In this document: one piece after another, positions 20,827 to 29,947 of the stretch | Numbering within the stretch: the stretch's first letter is position 1 | Layout of the letters: each line of letters starts with the position of its first letter | Assembly: GCF_000828085.3 (NCBI RefSeq) | Contig: NZ_JXCA02000001.1 | Location: forward strand, 543,521 to 607,520 | Reading direction: 5' to 3' | DNA from: Scytonema tolypothrichoides VB-61278 | Lineage (GTDB): Bacteria; Cyanobacteriota; Cyanobacteriia; Cyanobacteriales; Nostocaceae | Length of the DNA stretch: 64,000 bases | The notes under the pieces: model-generated | The model's input: only the letters and a program-made list of their open reading frames with translations | Databases searched by the model: none | Told to the model about the DNA's origin: nothing | Program-made: the position numbers and the translations under genes

Positions 20827-20940
20827 GCGTCCTATCAAACAAACCTTTGTCCCTTGTGTCGCCAAACCTAGAGCAATCGCTTTACCAATACCGCTACTGG
20901 CTCCTGTGATCACTGCAACCTGCTCACTTTAGGCTTGCAT
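20827..20940 (-). pseudogene. Remnant: N-terminal end of a short-chain dehydrogenase
   Basis: From an ATG at 20940 the minus frame reads MQA, a stop, then SEQVAVITGASSGIGKAIAL and GLATQGTKVCLIGR, the first beta-alpha-beta unit of a classical SDR with the TGxxxGIG cofactor motif. The fragment then breaks off directly at the epimerase start. With 19667-19780 it forms the two ends of one lost gene. Confidence 0.8.
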
Positions 20941-21000
20941 GATTAGAGTTCCATTGATTCAATTTAAGTTTTACCCCCAAGAGGAAGTTCTCTCAGGCGG

Positions 21001-21903
21001 TTAGGAAGTCAAGGTTTCTGCCGGCGCTGGGCTGTCATAAAGAGTCACCAGGGATTCGGGAATAGGACAGAAGTCCGTACCTCGCAAGAAGTCCCCCAGG
21101 GACGTTCCCGTGCAGGCTGAATCAATATTAGAAGCACCCCGTCTGGCGATCACGTCATCGAGATGTACAGTTCTAAAATCGATACTGAAACGGGTATAGC
21201 CAGAAGTGTTAGGAACAGTGGAGTGCATCTGCGCTGCCGAGAAGACAATCATTCCCCCAACGTTCGGGATCAGCCTCAGTTGAGGCTCCAATTCTATGGC
21301 TTCTTCAGGATGAGGTTGTTTACGGTTATCTGCTTTAATGTGCTTCGCGGCGTTTTTGCGGTTTTCTTTGTTCCACTGAGCGTAGTTGTAATCCTTTGAC
21401 CCGTTCTTGACAGGTTCGCTCCAGTAGCGAGGATGAAACGCCATCGCATTGGTCGGCATAACGTCGTAAACTGGAAGCCACCAGTTGATCTGGCACTGAG
21501 GCGCGGAGTACCAGGTATCGCGATGCGGATGAAACGCATAGGCAATACCGGAGGTAAGATAATCATCACTGGTCGCAGTTCTCAGCCGCGGCACGTCAAA
21601 GTAAGTTTTCCTCAAGTCACACCCAGCTTCCTTCAAAATGCTCTGAATAAGCTGTTTAGATTTAGGGTGATGGATGAAGGCAGGCTTGAGTCTGGCTAAA
21701 ATCGCAACGTACTCCTCCACAGGCAGCGTGTATTGCGCTTCTCTGGGATCTAAGGGAGTAAAAGCTTCCTCCACCATTTCGCGAGCAAATTCACACAGGG
21801 CGATTCCGCTAGGCTTGGGGGAAAAGACGAATATCTGTCCGTTGTAAAGATGTTCGCGTCTGACGTGATCACTGCTGGGAGAATCGAAGAAGATCGTGTT
21901 CAC
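21001..21903 (-). CDS. Fe(II)/2-oxoglutarate-type dioxygenase-like protein
   Basis: 300 residues. The candidate metal site is His127-x-Asp129 (AFHPHRDTW) with distal His227 (SAAQMHSTVPNTSG) and Arg238 or Arg244 (RFSIDFR) for 2-oxoglutarate, the phytanoyl-hydroxylase-like arrangement. A loop at about 165-200, rich in Lys and Asn, is inserted between the metal ligands. No signal peptide. In this glycan locus it may oxidise a sugar or lipid precursor; the substrate is unknown. The ATG at 21903 follows an AGGAGG-like sequence. It is upstream of the epimerase by about 180 bp. Confidence 0.7.
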   Translation of the reverse strand: MNTIFFDSPSSDHVRREHLYNGQIFVFSPKPSGIALCEFAREMVEEAFTPLDPREAQYTLPVEEYVAILARLKPAFIHHPKSKQLIQSILKEAGCDLRKTYFDVPRLRTATSDDYLTSGIAYAFHPHRDTWYSAPQCQINWWLPVYDVMPTNAMAFHPRYWSEPVKNGSKDYNYAQWNKENRKNAAKHIKADNRKQPHPEEAIELEPQLRLIPNVGGMIVFSAAQMHSTVPNTSGYTRFSIDFRTVHLDDVIARRGASNIDSACTGTSLGDFLRGTDFCPIPESLVTLYDSPAPAETLTS

Positions 21904-22016
21904 TTTAGCCTTTTCCTCCTGAATATCACTATAATTTTATTGAATTCTTTTTTAAAAAATGCGATACAACTGGTTTACTCCCAATCAATATCAGTTAAGA
22001 TTTAACAAGTTGAGAT

Positions 22017-23252
22017 TCACTGGCTAAATAGTTCTAAAGGCTGCCGTAGGTCGAATATGATTACCCGACTGTTGTGCAAGATGCAGTGGAATGTGCAGCT
22101 AAGGTAATTCCGTAGCTCAGAGTAATAATCAACCCACCAAAAGGCTGGCCAGCCAATGACCATGAAGCTTGCTCCGCAGTCGCGCATTCGTTCAAGTTCC
22201 CGAATAGCGGTTTCGTCATCAGATGGAGGTCCCCAGTACTGACCTTCATGTTCGAGGAAAGGAAGGGGATGGAATTGTGGTAAAATGTCAAAACCCCATT
22301 GATTTTCATCGACCAAAATAAAATGCTTTCCTGCTGGTATCACAGCTGCAATCTCCCGAATGGCAATTTCCAGCCGTTCTGACCAGCCCAGATTGAAATT
22401 TGTTACAAGTTTAGACGTAAATTCACTGCGGCGCATACTTATATGCAACAGGCGCTCTGCAAGCCACCGACGATAGGATGCATCCTCTGCACGCGGGGAC
22501 TGTAGCAAATAAGCGATCGCATCAGTACGTTCTGCCATCACAGCAAGCGCTCCTTTTCCACTAAGGGAGTGGAAGCTAACCTGGGAATCCTGTTCAACGT
22601 GAAACCGGACTTGAGCTAGTTCTTTGTTAATAAAAAAGAAATCGCATTGCGCCGCCATCCGCAAGTATAAGTTCAAGTCTAGCAAGTACTTAGAGTGCGT
22701 TATGTCGAATCCGCCAACTGCCCTGAGGGCAGAAGCGCGAAACATCACCGCACTAGTGCGCAAAATCCATTTGCGTCCATCAACAATTTGGTGGATGAAT
22801 TCCAAACCGTTGATCAGCCCTTGTGGTAAGTTGTCTGAAAATTCTGTCGCTGTTACTTGCAGTGGAGCACCCTCAGTGTCGATAAATTCAGCTAGGGCAG
22901 CGGAGAGACCAGCATTCGGATGATTGTCCAATGCTAAGACAGACTCGCGGATGAAGTTTGGCTGCACTATGTCATCGTCCGACAAGATGCTTAGATAAGG
23001 GCTAGAATTTATCTCAATGGCTCGCTGCCAATTGCCAAATATTCCTATATTAGCATCATTGCGTACATAAGTAATTCGCGAATCTGAGAATGAGCGTACA
23101 ACTGCTTCTGTATCATCGCTAGAAGCATTATCTAATACAAGAACTTGGAAATCAGAATAGTCCTGTGCCAGTGCGCTCTTAAGGCTAGTTTTTAGTAACT
23201 TCGAGCGATTGTAGGTTGGGATTGCGATAGTAACTTTGGTTTCAGGAATCAT
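22017..23252 (-). CDS. GT2 glycosyltransferase with C-terminal FWW domain
   Basis: Family 2 GT-A fold: VTIAIPTYNRSKLLKTSL at the start, VLDNASSDDT, and a metal-binding SDDD in YLSILSDDDIVQ. After the catalytic domain and an alpha-helical stretch comes a module of about 100 residues: HFILVDENQWG, GQYWGPPSDDETAIRELERM, GASFMVIGWPAFWWVDYYSE and RVIIFDLRQ. The same module ends the next two genes. The ATG at 23252 is preferred to a TTG seven codons earlier because GGAGAG lies at workable distance. Likely transfers a sugar onto a growing surface glycan. Confidence 0.85.
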   Translation of the reverse strand: MIPETKVTIAIPTYNRSKLLKTSLKSALAQDYSDFQVLVLDNASSDDTEAVVRSFSDSRITYVRNDANIGIFGNWQRAIEINSSPYLSILSDDDIVQPNFIRESVLALDNHPNAGLSAALAEFIDTEGAPLQVTATEFSDNLPQGLINGLEFIHQIVDGRKWILRTSAVMFRASALRAVGGFDITHSKYLLDLNLYLRMAAQCDFFFINKELAQVRFHVEQDSQVSFHSLSGKGALAVMAERTDAIAYLLQSPRAEDASYRRWLAERLLHISMRRSEFTSKLVTNFNLGWSERLEIAIREIAAVIPAGKHFILVDENQWGFDILPQFHPLPFLEHEGQYWGPPSDDETAIRELERMRDCGASFMVIGWPAFWWVDYYSELRNYLSCTFHCILHNSRVIIFDLRQPLELFSQ

Positions 23253-23287
23253 ATCGTTTCTGCTCTCTCCCAATGTGGGAATAACGC

Positions 23288-24430
23288 CTACACAGTATCA
23301 AGTTGATATTGCAAATCAAAGACAACTAAGCGCTCATGATTTAAAACACAGCTAAACTTGGTGCGCAAATAACAAGTAAATTCAGCATAGTAGTCAAACC
23401 ACCAGAAAGCTGGCCATGCAAACACGATAAAACTTGCGCCTTCATGGTGCAGTCGCTCAAATTCTTTAATTGCTATGGCATCGTCACTAGGAGGTCCCCA
23501 ATACACACCCTCTTTTTCTAAAAAAGGGATCGCTTGGCAATTTTCAAGTAGCTGATGATGACCCAATTCGTCCATGTCAACTAAAATATAATTCTGCCTT
23601 TGTGCAATTAAAGATCCTAACTCTTTACCTAACTCGACCATACGCCGAAGATAGTTGTGACAAGAATCTTCTCTATATTCAAATGCACCATTAACTTTAA
23701 TGCCTTGCTTCTGTAAATATTCCCGTAGAACTTGCTCTTCATAATAATAGTGGCTCAGTCGCCAGCTATAAGTACGCTTATTTGTGCCATTATGACCATG
23801 AATGCGGTATAGTGACTGATAGTCATTAATGCGTCTGATATTGCCAGAAAAAGGAGCCAAAAAGCCGAGATATGATTCTGCATTTAGTCGATAGTTAGTC
23901 TCAGGCATAGGTAAGATTTTCTCTAGATAGCTGCGTAACCAAACATTACCGCTGGTAGGTGGGAAAATATGACCTTCTATGCCATATTTAAGCTGCTCAT
24001 TGTACAAATTCCCTTCTGGCAAAATATCTTCACAATCAATTTTTTCTAATAGGTTGCTATCAATATCAATGACACGCAAGGGCCAATGCACCTTAACTGC
24101 ATATGGTTCATCGTGCAACGTTTTAACTGCTCTTTCAATAGCACTTGGTAGCAAAATATCATCTGAATCTAAGAAGCATATAACCTCACCACGACTCATA
24201 GCAAAACCAGCATTGAATGCAGATGCTTGGCCACCATTATCTTTTAAAAGGGGAACAATTTTTTCTCCATAGCTGGCGATAATTTGTTGTGAGTCATCCG
24301 TTGAACCATCATCAACCACGATGACTTCTGTAGGCTGATAGCTTTGATTGAGGGCACTTTCAATTGCCTCGGGCAGAAAACGCCCATAATTATAATTGGT
24401 AATGATGATACTGGCTGGACTTTTTTGCAT
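23288..24430 (-). CDS. GT2 glycosyltransferase with C-terminal FWW domain
   Basis: Opens with ASIIITNYNYGRFLPEAIES and VIVVDDGSTDDSQQI, the GT2 nucleotide-binding region; the metal motif is DSDD in VICFLDSDDILLPSA. The C-terminal module repeats the pattern of its neighbours (ILVDMDELG, VYWGPPSDDAIAIKEFERL, FAWPAFWWFDYYAEF, RLVVFDLQ). It starts 12 bp after the upstream gene's stop, so the two are probably translated from one message. Acceptor and donor are unknown. Confidence 0.87.
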   Translation of the reverse strand: MQKSPASIIITNYNYGRFLPEAIESALNQSYQPTEVIVVDDGSTDDSQQIIASYGEKIVPLLKDNGGQASAFNAGFAMSRGEVICFLDSDDILLPSAIERAVKTLHDEPYAVKVHWPLRVIDIDSNLLEKIDCEDILPEGNLYNEQLKYGIEGHIFPPTSGNVWLRSYLEKILPMPETNYRLNAESYLGFLAPFSGNIRRINDYQSLYRIHGHNGTNKRTYSWRLSHYYYEEQVLREYLQKQGIKVNGAFEYREDSCHNYLRRMVELGKELGSLIAQRQNYILVDMDELGHHQLLENCQAIPFLEKEGVYWGPPSDDAIAIKEFERLHHEGASFIVFAWPAFWWFDYYAEFTCYLRTKFSCVLNHERLVVFDLQYQLDTV

Positions 24431-24442
24431 ATACTTTTCCCT

Positions 24443-25615
24443 TTACTGTAAGCTAAACATAATTGCACAATCGTTTTTTAATAAGTAAGGAAACTTTTGA
24501 CGCAAATAGTCATGAAATCCAGTAAAGTAATCCAGCCACCAAAAAGCGTTCCAAAGGAAGACAATTGCATATACTCCAGTTTGGTGCAATCGCTCAAATT
24601 CTCGAATCGCCATATTGTCATCTGTTGGAACTCCCCAATACTGTCCATTGCGTTCGGTAAAGGGGATAGTCTGAAAACCTTCAAAAATTTTGTTACCATT
24701 TAGGAAATCCTCATCGACTAAGATGAAAGATTTATCTTGTGGAATCAGAACCTTCAGTTTCTCCCTTAAATCATATAGATGAGCAATGCGATTACGCTCT
24801 TCAACGAAAAATAAATCTGCTGTCATTTGAGCCAAATTCCACTTTTTTTGAATCTGATCTAACTCCTTGGCAGCTTGTTGAAGATCCCATCTTTTCAAGA
24901 AATAATTTAGGTCATCGAGTTCTGGAGGAAAAGGATGCCAGAAATGGACAACAGACTTCGGTTCAAACACAACTGAGATGTTAGAATTATGCAAAGCCAT
25001 GCTAGAGTCAATCCAATCTAAATAGACCACATCATCAAAAGGGTTCACTCGATCAAAAACACTTCGACGGTAAAGTTGACAATGAACCTCTCCAGACAAC
25101 TCTAACTTTCGGCGATGGGAACCTTGGTCAAGCTGTTGATCACCTGTAGGTGGCAGAATTTGCAACTTGATTCCATCCGTCGTTTGTACTGAATCAACCT
25201 GACCTAAGTTTGGATCCCAGTGAATTTTAGTTGCACCCAAACGACCCTCGATAATACGGGGAATGGCCACATCAGCTGGACATTCTTCGCAAGCCTGGAT
25301 GAGATAAGATAGCCAACCCTCTTCCACGAGAACATCATTCTCAATGAAACACAAGAAATCATCATCAGAATTAAATTCTTGGATCACCAGATTTCTTGAT
25401 TGGTTAGGCATCAAATAATAATCCTTAGAAATGACTTTGACATTGCTACGCCCCGCAAGCACCTGTTCAATTTGCTTCCAATAAACTTGGGGAGTGTTGC
25501 AGTCTATCACAATTAAATTAAAAGGAATATGCGTGCAGTCAAAAATTCGCTGCAAAGATTCAGCAGCTAAAGAAAATTGTTCGCGAGGAAAGAATCCGAT
25601 GGTTACTGTTGACAT
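24443..25615 (-). CDS. GT2-like glycosyltransferase with C-terminal FWW domain
   Basis: Divergent GT-A protein: STVTIGFFPREQFSLAAES at the start, LIVIDCNTP, NQSRNLVIQEF, and an acidic END motif (CFIENDVLVEEGW) in place of DXD. The C-terminal module (FILVDEDFLNG, GQYWGVPTDDNMAIREFERL, FLWNAFWWLDYFTGF) is the most divergent of the three. The stop of this gene and the start of the next are only 12 bp apart. Glycosyl transfer is probable but the replaced DXD leaves the metal ligand uncertain. Confidence 0.78.
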   Translation of the reverse strand: MSTVTIGFFPREQFSLAAESLQRIFDCTHIPFNLIVIDCNTPQVYWKQIEQVLAGRSNVKVISKDYYLMPNQSRNLVIQEFNSDDDFLCFIENDVLVEEGWLSYLIQACEECPADVAIPRIIEGRLGATKIHWDPNLGQVDSVQTTDGIKLQILPPTGDQQLDQGSHRRKLELSGEVHCQLYRRSVFDRVNPFDDVVYLDWIDSSMALHNSNISVVFEPKSVVHFWHPFPPELDDLNYFLKRWDLQQAAKELDQIQKKWNLAQMTADLFFVEERNRIAHLYDLREKLKVLIPQDKSFILVDEDFLNGNKIFEGFQTIPFTERNGQYWGVPTDDNMAIREFERLHQTGVYAIVFLWNAFWWLDYFTGFHDYLRQKFPYLLKNDCAIMFSLQ

Positions 25616-25643
25616 GGTGAAATTTTATAAACTTAATGTATCG

Positions 25644-26783
25644 TTAACTCATAGCTGCTTCTAAAAGAGAGGAAAGAACTTTATCTGAGTTAAAATATTC
25701 CTCTGCTAACTGCCGTGCTGCATACCGATGTCGGTTATAGTCAGCGTTGATGGCTTCTATAGCGTTCACTGCCTCCTTTTGGTCGCGGAAGGTTAAAATT
25801 CCTTCTCCTACTGGTAGCCAATCGCTCAAGCCTGTGTCTTGAACTAGAACAGGTCTGCCGGAAGCTAGGTAACAGACGCTGCGATCGCTAAACCAACCGC
25901 CCCGCGTCGCAACATAACCCTGTTTCGCCACTCCAAACTCAGCACGGGATTCTTGGACGAACTTTTGGTAAGATTCTGGTGTAAAGGACGCAATCCATCC
26001 GGGGATGACCTCCCAGCCATTCTGGGATAGCTCATCAGGAAAGCCGCCGCTGAGTGCAATCCGAAACGCTTGTTTTGTGAGTAGCGGTATGTCAATGAAC
26101 TTTAGGAATTCTTTATCCTTGTTGCCGTAGGTGACTCCTTCGTAGACTACCTCCCGATAACTGTGCCACTGCATAATAGAACTGAAGTGGGTGGCACCGT
26201 CGTCCTCAATCACAGACCAGTAAGGCAGTGCTACTGGAGGTAATGTCAACAGCCAATCCCTACCTGCTGTGGGGATGAGACAGTCTGCGGCACCAATGCG
26301 CTGCCCAATTGTGAAGAGGTGATCGCAATGTTCAATCGTGTTTACCAATTCTGAATGACCGCTGGCAATGTTAATCTGAGTAAAACCTGGATCGGCATCA
26401 ATATAAATGCGGCGTTGTGGCCAGTTATATTCTTCTCTCCACAGAGAAATTGGTGAGCCACGGACAATCATCAAATCAGCCTGGGAACAGACATCCCTAA
26501 ACTCGTCAATATCCATTCCAACTGAGCGATCGCCAGCTCGGTAAATCCATTGATTTTCAAAGCCAAGCCCTTCCAGGCAGTTTCTCACATAATTGGTGGG
26601 ATATTCCAACTCAGTTGTGAGTTGCTCGGTTTCCCAGTTGTAAACCCACGACTCTAGTCCACATTCTTCCAAGTAGAAAACATCGTGCCCAAGCGATCGC
26701 AAACCTAAAAGGTACTGCAGGTCAGACCAAGCATTGCCTCCTATGGGAAAACGACCGATCGCACTCGCAAAAATAATAATCAT
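25644..26783 (-). CDS. GT-B-like glycosyltransferase, paralogue 1 of 3
   Basis: About 379 residues from the ATG at 26783 (MIIIFASAIGRFPIGG); the frame runs 13 codons further upstream, but those codons come from a TTCAAAA repeat. N-terminal half: LQYLLGLRSLGHDVFYLEE, a Rossmann-type opening. C-terminal half: the donor-binding motif GWFSDRSVCYLASGRPVLVQ with DTGLSDWLPVGEG, then a helix ending LAEEYF. The two following entries upstream share both motifs, so three tandem paralogues lie here. The CgeB-type GT1 family is the nearest I can name. Donor and acceptor are unknown. Confidence 0.75.
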   Translation of the reverse strand: MIIIFASAIGRFPIGGNAWSDLQYLLGLRSLGHDVFYLEECGLESWVYNWETEQLTTELEYPTNYVRNCLEGLGFENQWIYRAGDRSVGMDIDEFRDVCSQADLMIVRGSPISLWREEYNWPQRRIYIDADPGFTQINIASGHSELVNTIEHCDHLFTIGQRIGAADCLIPTAGRDWLLTLPPVALPYWSVIEDDGATHFSSIMQWHSYREVVYEGVTYGNKDKEFLKFIDIPLLTKQAFRIALSGGFPDELSQNGWEVIPGWIASFTPESYQKFVQESRAEFGVAKQGYVATRGGWFSDRSVCYLASGRPVLVQDTGLSDWLPVGEGILTFRDQKEAVNAIEAINADYNRHRYAARQLAEEYFNSDKVLSSLLEAAMS

Positions 26784-26966
26784 GCCACCTTCACCCTCGC
26801 TTCGCTCAAATTCAAAATTCAAAATTCAAAATTCAAAAAAAAGAAAAAGAAAAAGGATACAAGCCCCTAAATTTATTTATGGAGAATGTAAAAAATGTTT
26901 TCACCAGACGCGCAGCACTCGCTTCGCTCGAATTCAAAATGCAAAATTCAAAAAAGATTCTTATTC
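26784..26966. repeat. TTCAAAA-type repeat block between two glycosyltransferases
   Basis: Two clusters of AATTCAAAA heptamer-like units (26811-26850 and 26930-26955), each introduced by CTCGCTTCGCTC, and inverted relatives (TTTGAACTTTGAA) continuing into 26970-27000. Such blocks are common between cyanobacterial genes. The inverted arrangement could fold into a long imperfect hairpin. Confidence 0.8.
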
Positions 26967-28169
26967 TTAATTTTGAACTTTGAACTTTGAATTTTGAATT
27001 GTTTTGACTCTCCCTGTCTCTAGTAATCGAGGCAGCACGACTTTGTAACTAAAGTTTTGCTCGGCTATTTCCCGTGCTGCCAAGCAATGCATCTGATAAT
27101 CTGCATTAACACGTTCTATGCAGTCTACTGCGGACTCTAACGAGGAAAACGCCAGCACACCCTGACCCGTTGGTAACCAATCGCTAAATCCGGTATCTTG
27201 TAAGATGACGGGGCGACTAGCGGCGAGATAGCAAACGCTGCGATCGCTAAACCAACCGCTACGGGTTTTGACATAAGCGTTTTTGGCAACGCTAAATTCT
27301 CCCCGCGAGGTAGTCAGGTAATTGATGTAAGTTGAGACGTTAGCGCTCAATACCCTAGCATCTCGAACTAACCAACCTGCTGTCGCAAGAGACTTGGTAA
27401 TCTCTGCTATTTCTGTATCCTTGCCCGAAAGCGCGAGTTCAAGTTTCTGTGCACAGTAGCTTGGGAGTTCCAGCAGGCGCATGAATTCCTCATTCTTCTG
27501 TCCATAGTGTTCACCCTGGTAGATCATCCCACCATAGGCATTCCAATTTGCCACAGTTGTCAAGGGTATATCTACCCGTTTTTTACCACAATCTTCTGGA
27601 GCAAGTACTTGGTGCCAGATTTCTGGCACAACAGGCGGTACGGTGGGGAGCCATTCAATACCATCACTGGGAATCCTGCAATCGGGTTTTCCGATATTAG
27701 CACCATAACTAAAGTAGGCGTGATAGTCGTTGCGACCCTCAGCGGCGAATGTCCCAGTTTGAGTAAAGAATGGGTCCATGTCGATTAATATCCGGCGCTT
27801 GCACAGAAGAAATTCTCTCAGCCAGCAAACTCCACCGATATTCAAGAGCAGATCCGCCGTCTTGAGCATCCGCTTTAGCTCTTGCCAATCCGCACCGTAG
27901 ACGGTTCCCGTGTCCCGATTCACGTAGCAGACAGTCGCATTCACACCATAAGTGTTTATCAGTGTTTGCACTGCATCAATACCAAAGCTGGGGTCATCGC
28001 TGTAACTGCGGTTTATCGGGTTATAGCAGGAGCCAGACCAGCCGCTTTCCTCTAGGTATAGGACTTCATGCCCGAGAAGATGTAATCCTAACACATAGTG
28101 GAAGAAGGCAAAAAGATTACCAGCTAATGGATGACGGATCATATATCCGCAAACAACAATGCGTGCCAT
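26967..28169 (-). CDS. GT-B-like glycosyltransferase, paralogue 2 of 3
   Basis: About 400 residues from ATG 28169 (MARIVVCGYMIRHPLAGN), which lies two bases after the stop of the upstream gene; the longer frame overlaps that gene's coding region. Shares FFHYVLGLHLLGHEVLYLEE and GWFSDRSVCYLAASRPVILQ with its neighbours. Its last dozen codons (KTIQNSKFKVQN) are read from the TTCAAAA repeat, which also supplies the stop codon, so the native C-terminus has been replaced. Activity is probably unaffected because the catalytic region is complete. Confidence 0.78.
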   Translation of the reverse strand: MARIVVCGYMIRHPLAGNLFAFFHYVLGLHLLGHEVLYLEESGWSGSCYNPINRSYSDDPSFGIDAVQTLINTYGVNATVCYVNRDTGTVYGADWQELKRMLKTADLLLNIGGVCWLREFLLCKRRILIDMDPFFTQTGTFAAEGRNDYHAYFSYGANIGKPDCRIPSDGIEWLPTVPPVVPEIWHQVLAPEDCGKKRVDIPLTTVANWNAYGGMIYQGEHYGQKNEEFMRLLELPSYCAQKLELALSGKDTEIAEITKSLATAGWLVRDARVLSANVSTYINYLTTSRGEFSVAKNAYVKTRSGWFSDRSVCYLAASRPVILQDTGFSDWLPTGQGVLAFSSLESAVDCIERVNADYQMHCLAAREIAEQNFSYKVVLPRLLETGRVKTIQNSKFKVQN

Positions 28170-28171
28170 AG

Positions 28172-29356
28172 TTATAACCCCGCTCGTTCCATAAGACTGC
28201 CAATCACCTTTTCTGCGGCAAAGTACTCTGATGCAATTTCGCGGGCTGCTTGGCAATTGCCTTTGTAGTCGCTTTCGATCGCATCGAGTGCTGCTAAAAT
28301 ATCTTCCATAGTATTGAAGGCAAAAAGTCCTTTACCCGTGGGCAAAAATTTGCTGAATCCTGTTTCCTGAGTAATCACAGGACGACCAGCAGCTAGATAG
28401 CAAGCAGAGCGATCGCTAAACCAGCCACTTAACAGGCGCGTGTATTGCTCTTTTGCCACCGTAAACTCTCCGCGCGATTCCTGGATATAAACGCGGTAAT
28501 TCTTCATATCTTGAGAGAGTTCCACCGCGTCTACCTGGCTCCAACCATGCTTTTGAAGCAGCGATCGCACATTCTCTCTTTCCTCCTCACTCACATTCGT
28601 CGCCATCTCAAATGGCAACGGACGCGCTTTGGGAAGATCCAAAAATTTTTCTAACTCACGCGCTTTGCGCCAGTGGTAAGTTTTGCCCTGATAAGTAATG
28701 TCCTTCCCCTTGTTATTCCAAGTGGCGATCGTGTTGTAAGCAATCCCAGGTGTGAAGTTTGAAGTTTCCCACAAATCCAGCACAACTGGTTGGCGGGTAG
28801 GTAACCACTGAAAGCCACCGACGGGAACACCACAATCTGGTGCCCCGAGATTTTCCCCAAAACTGAAGTGGGTGTCGTGGGCGGACAGGTGAGCAATGAG
28901 TTTTTTGTCGTCTTGAGCAACCCGAATTTGAGAGGCAACCGGATCTGATTCTACATAAATGCGGCGGGGGCAAGCCAGATGCTCGTCGCGAATTTCCTGG
29001 TCACCTGTTACGTTCAAGAAAGCGTCTGCTTGCTGATATAATTGCAAGATTTGCGCTTCAGTCATCCCATAACATTCACCCCCGAGATAGTCGCGAAATC
29101 CCCATCGGTCTTTGAAGCCATACTCCTCTAAAATTGGGGCAATTCGCTGAATATTCTCAGTAGCATCTGGAGAGAGGTCATTGAGGCGGGGATTGTAAAT
29201 CCAACGCCATGAATCTTCTATATAATAAGCGTCATAGCCTAAGCGACGAAGCCCCAGCAGGTAGTGGAGGAACTGGTAAGTCACTCCTGCTAAGGGATAC
29301 CAAAATAGAATACCAAAAACTATAATTTTCCCTTTACTGGGGCGTTCACTTCTCAC
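28172..29356 (-). CDS. GT-B-like glycosyltransferase, paralogue 3 of 3
   Basis: About 394 residues. The start is decided by the Shine-Dalgarno AGGAGG: it stands eight bases before GTG 29356, but only two bases before the TTG at 29362. It overlaps the upstream acyltransferase gene by about 11 bp. Motifs: FLHYLLGLRRLGYDAYYIED near the N-terminus, GWFSDRSACYLAAGRPVITQ and ETGFSKFLPTGKG near the C-terminus. Tight spacing to both neighbours indicates one operon. Confidence 0.78.
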   Translation of the reverse strand: MRSERPSKGKIIVFGILFWYPLAGVTYQFLHYLLGLRRLGYDAYYIEDSWRWIYNPRLNDLSPDATENIQRIAPILEEYGFKDRWGFRDYLGGECYGMTEAQILQLYQQADAFLNVTGDQEIRDEHLACPRRIYVESDPVASQIRVAQDDKKLIAHLSAHDTHFSFGENLGAPDCGVPVGGFQWLPTRQPVVLDLWETSNFTPGIAYNTIATWNNKGKDITYQGKTYHWRKARELEKFLDLPKARPLPFEMATNVSEEERENVRSLLQKHGWSQVDAVELSQDMKNYRVYIQESRGEFTVAKEQYTRLLSGWFSDRSACYLAAGRPVITQETGFSKFLPTGKGLFAFNTMEDILAALDAIESDYKGNCQAAREIASEYFAAEKVIGSLMERAGL

Positions 29357-29942
29357 GGTCAATGCCTCCTACATCTAACTCACGAACAACACGGGCAGGA
29401 TTGCCAGCCACGATAGTGTACGGTGGGACATCCTGGGTGACAACAGACCGGGCACCGACGATCGCCCCCTCTCCAATCGTGACGCCTGGTAGTACACAGG
29501 CATCAAAACCAATCCAAACGTTAGAACCGATGAAAATAGGTTGCGCTGGTACCGTACCATCAATACATCGGGGCGAACGAAATGGTATCTGTTCTAGTTC
29601 ACGCTGCCGCTGTGTCATATCGAACGGTAGACGGTAGGTATCCATCAAAACAACATTCCAAGAGATGAGGGCATAATCACCGATTTCGATCTGGGCGTCA
29701 CAGATAATCCTGGCTCCGTGGACAAGGGCATAGTTACCCAAGCTGACCTGCCCACGCGGACCAACATCAAACATCGTCCCCAAATAGGTAGAAGCGCCGC
29801 GACCGTATTCTACCCCCACGGGTGCTTCGCTACGGTATAAGTAAAAACTGAAGCTCGTTTCAACGTAGGCGGTTTCATCAAGAACCACGTTTTCTGGAAT
29901 AGTTCCTGGATACCAATCCCAGGAGAGAGTGCGTGTAGACAT
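29346..29942 (-). CDS. Hexapeptide-repeat (LbH) acyltransferase 1
   Basis: 198 residues of left-handed beta-helix type. The C-terminal half has the classic acetyltransferase run IFIGSNVWIGFDACVLPGVT, then IGEGAIVGARSVVTQDVPPY and VAGNPARVV. Related to the maltose/nodulation/serine O-acetyltransferase group. The likely role is O-acetylation of a sugar in the glycan made by this locus. The catalytic His usual in this group is not obvious in the N-terminal half, so activity is assumed rather than shown. ATG at 29942, five bases after the next gene's stop. Confidence 0.82.
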   Translation of the reverse strand: MSTRTLSWDWYPGTIPENVVLDETAYVETSFSFYLYRSEAPVGVEYGRGASTYLGTMFDVGPRGQVSLGNYALVHGARIICDAQIEIGDYALISWNVVLMDTYRLPFDMTQRQRELEQIPFRSPRCIDGTVPAQPIFIGSNVWIGFDACVLPGVTIGEGAIVGARSVVTQDVPPYTIVAGNPARVVRELDVGGIDREK

Positions 29943-29947
29943 CGCCC

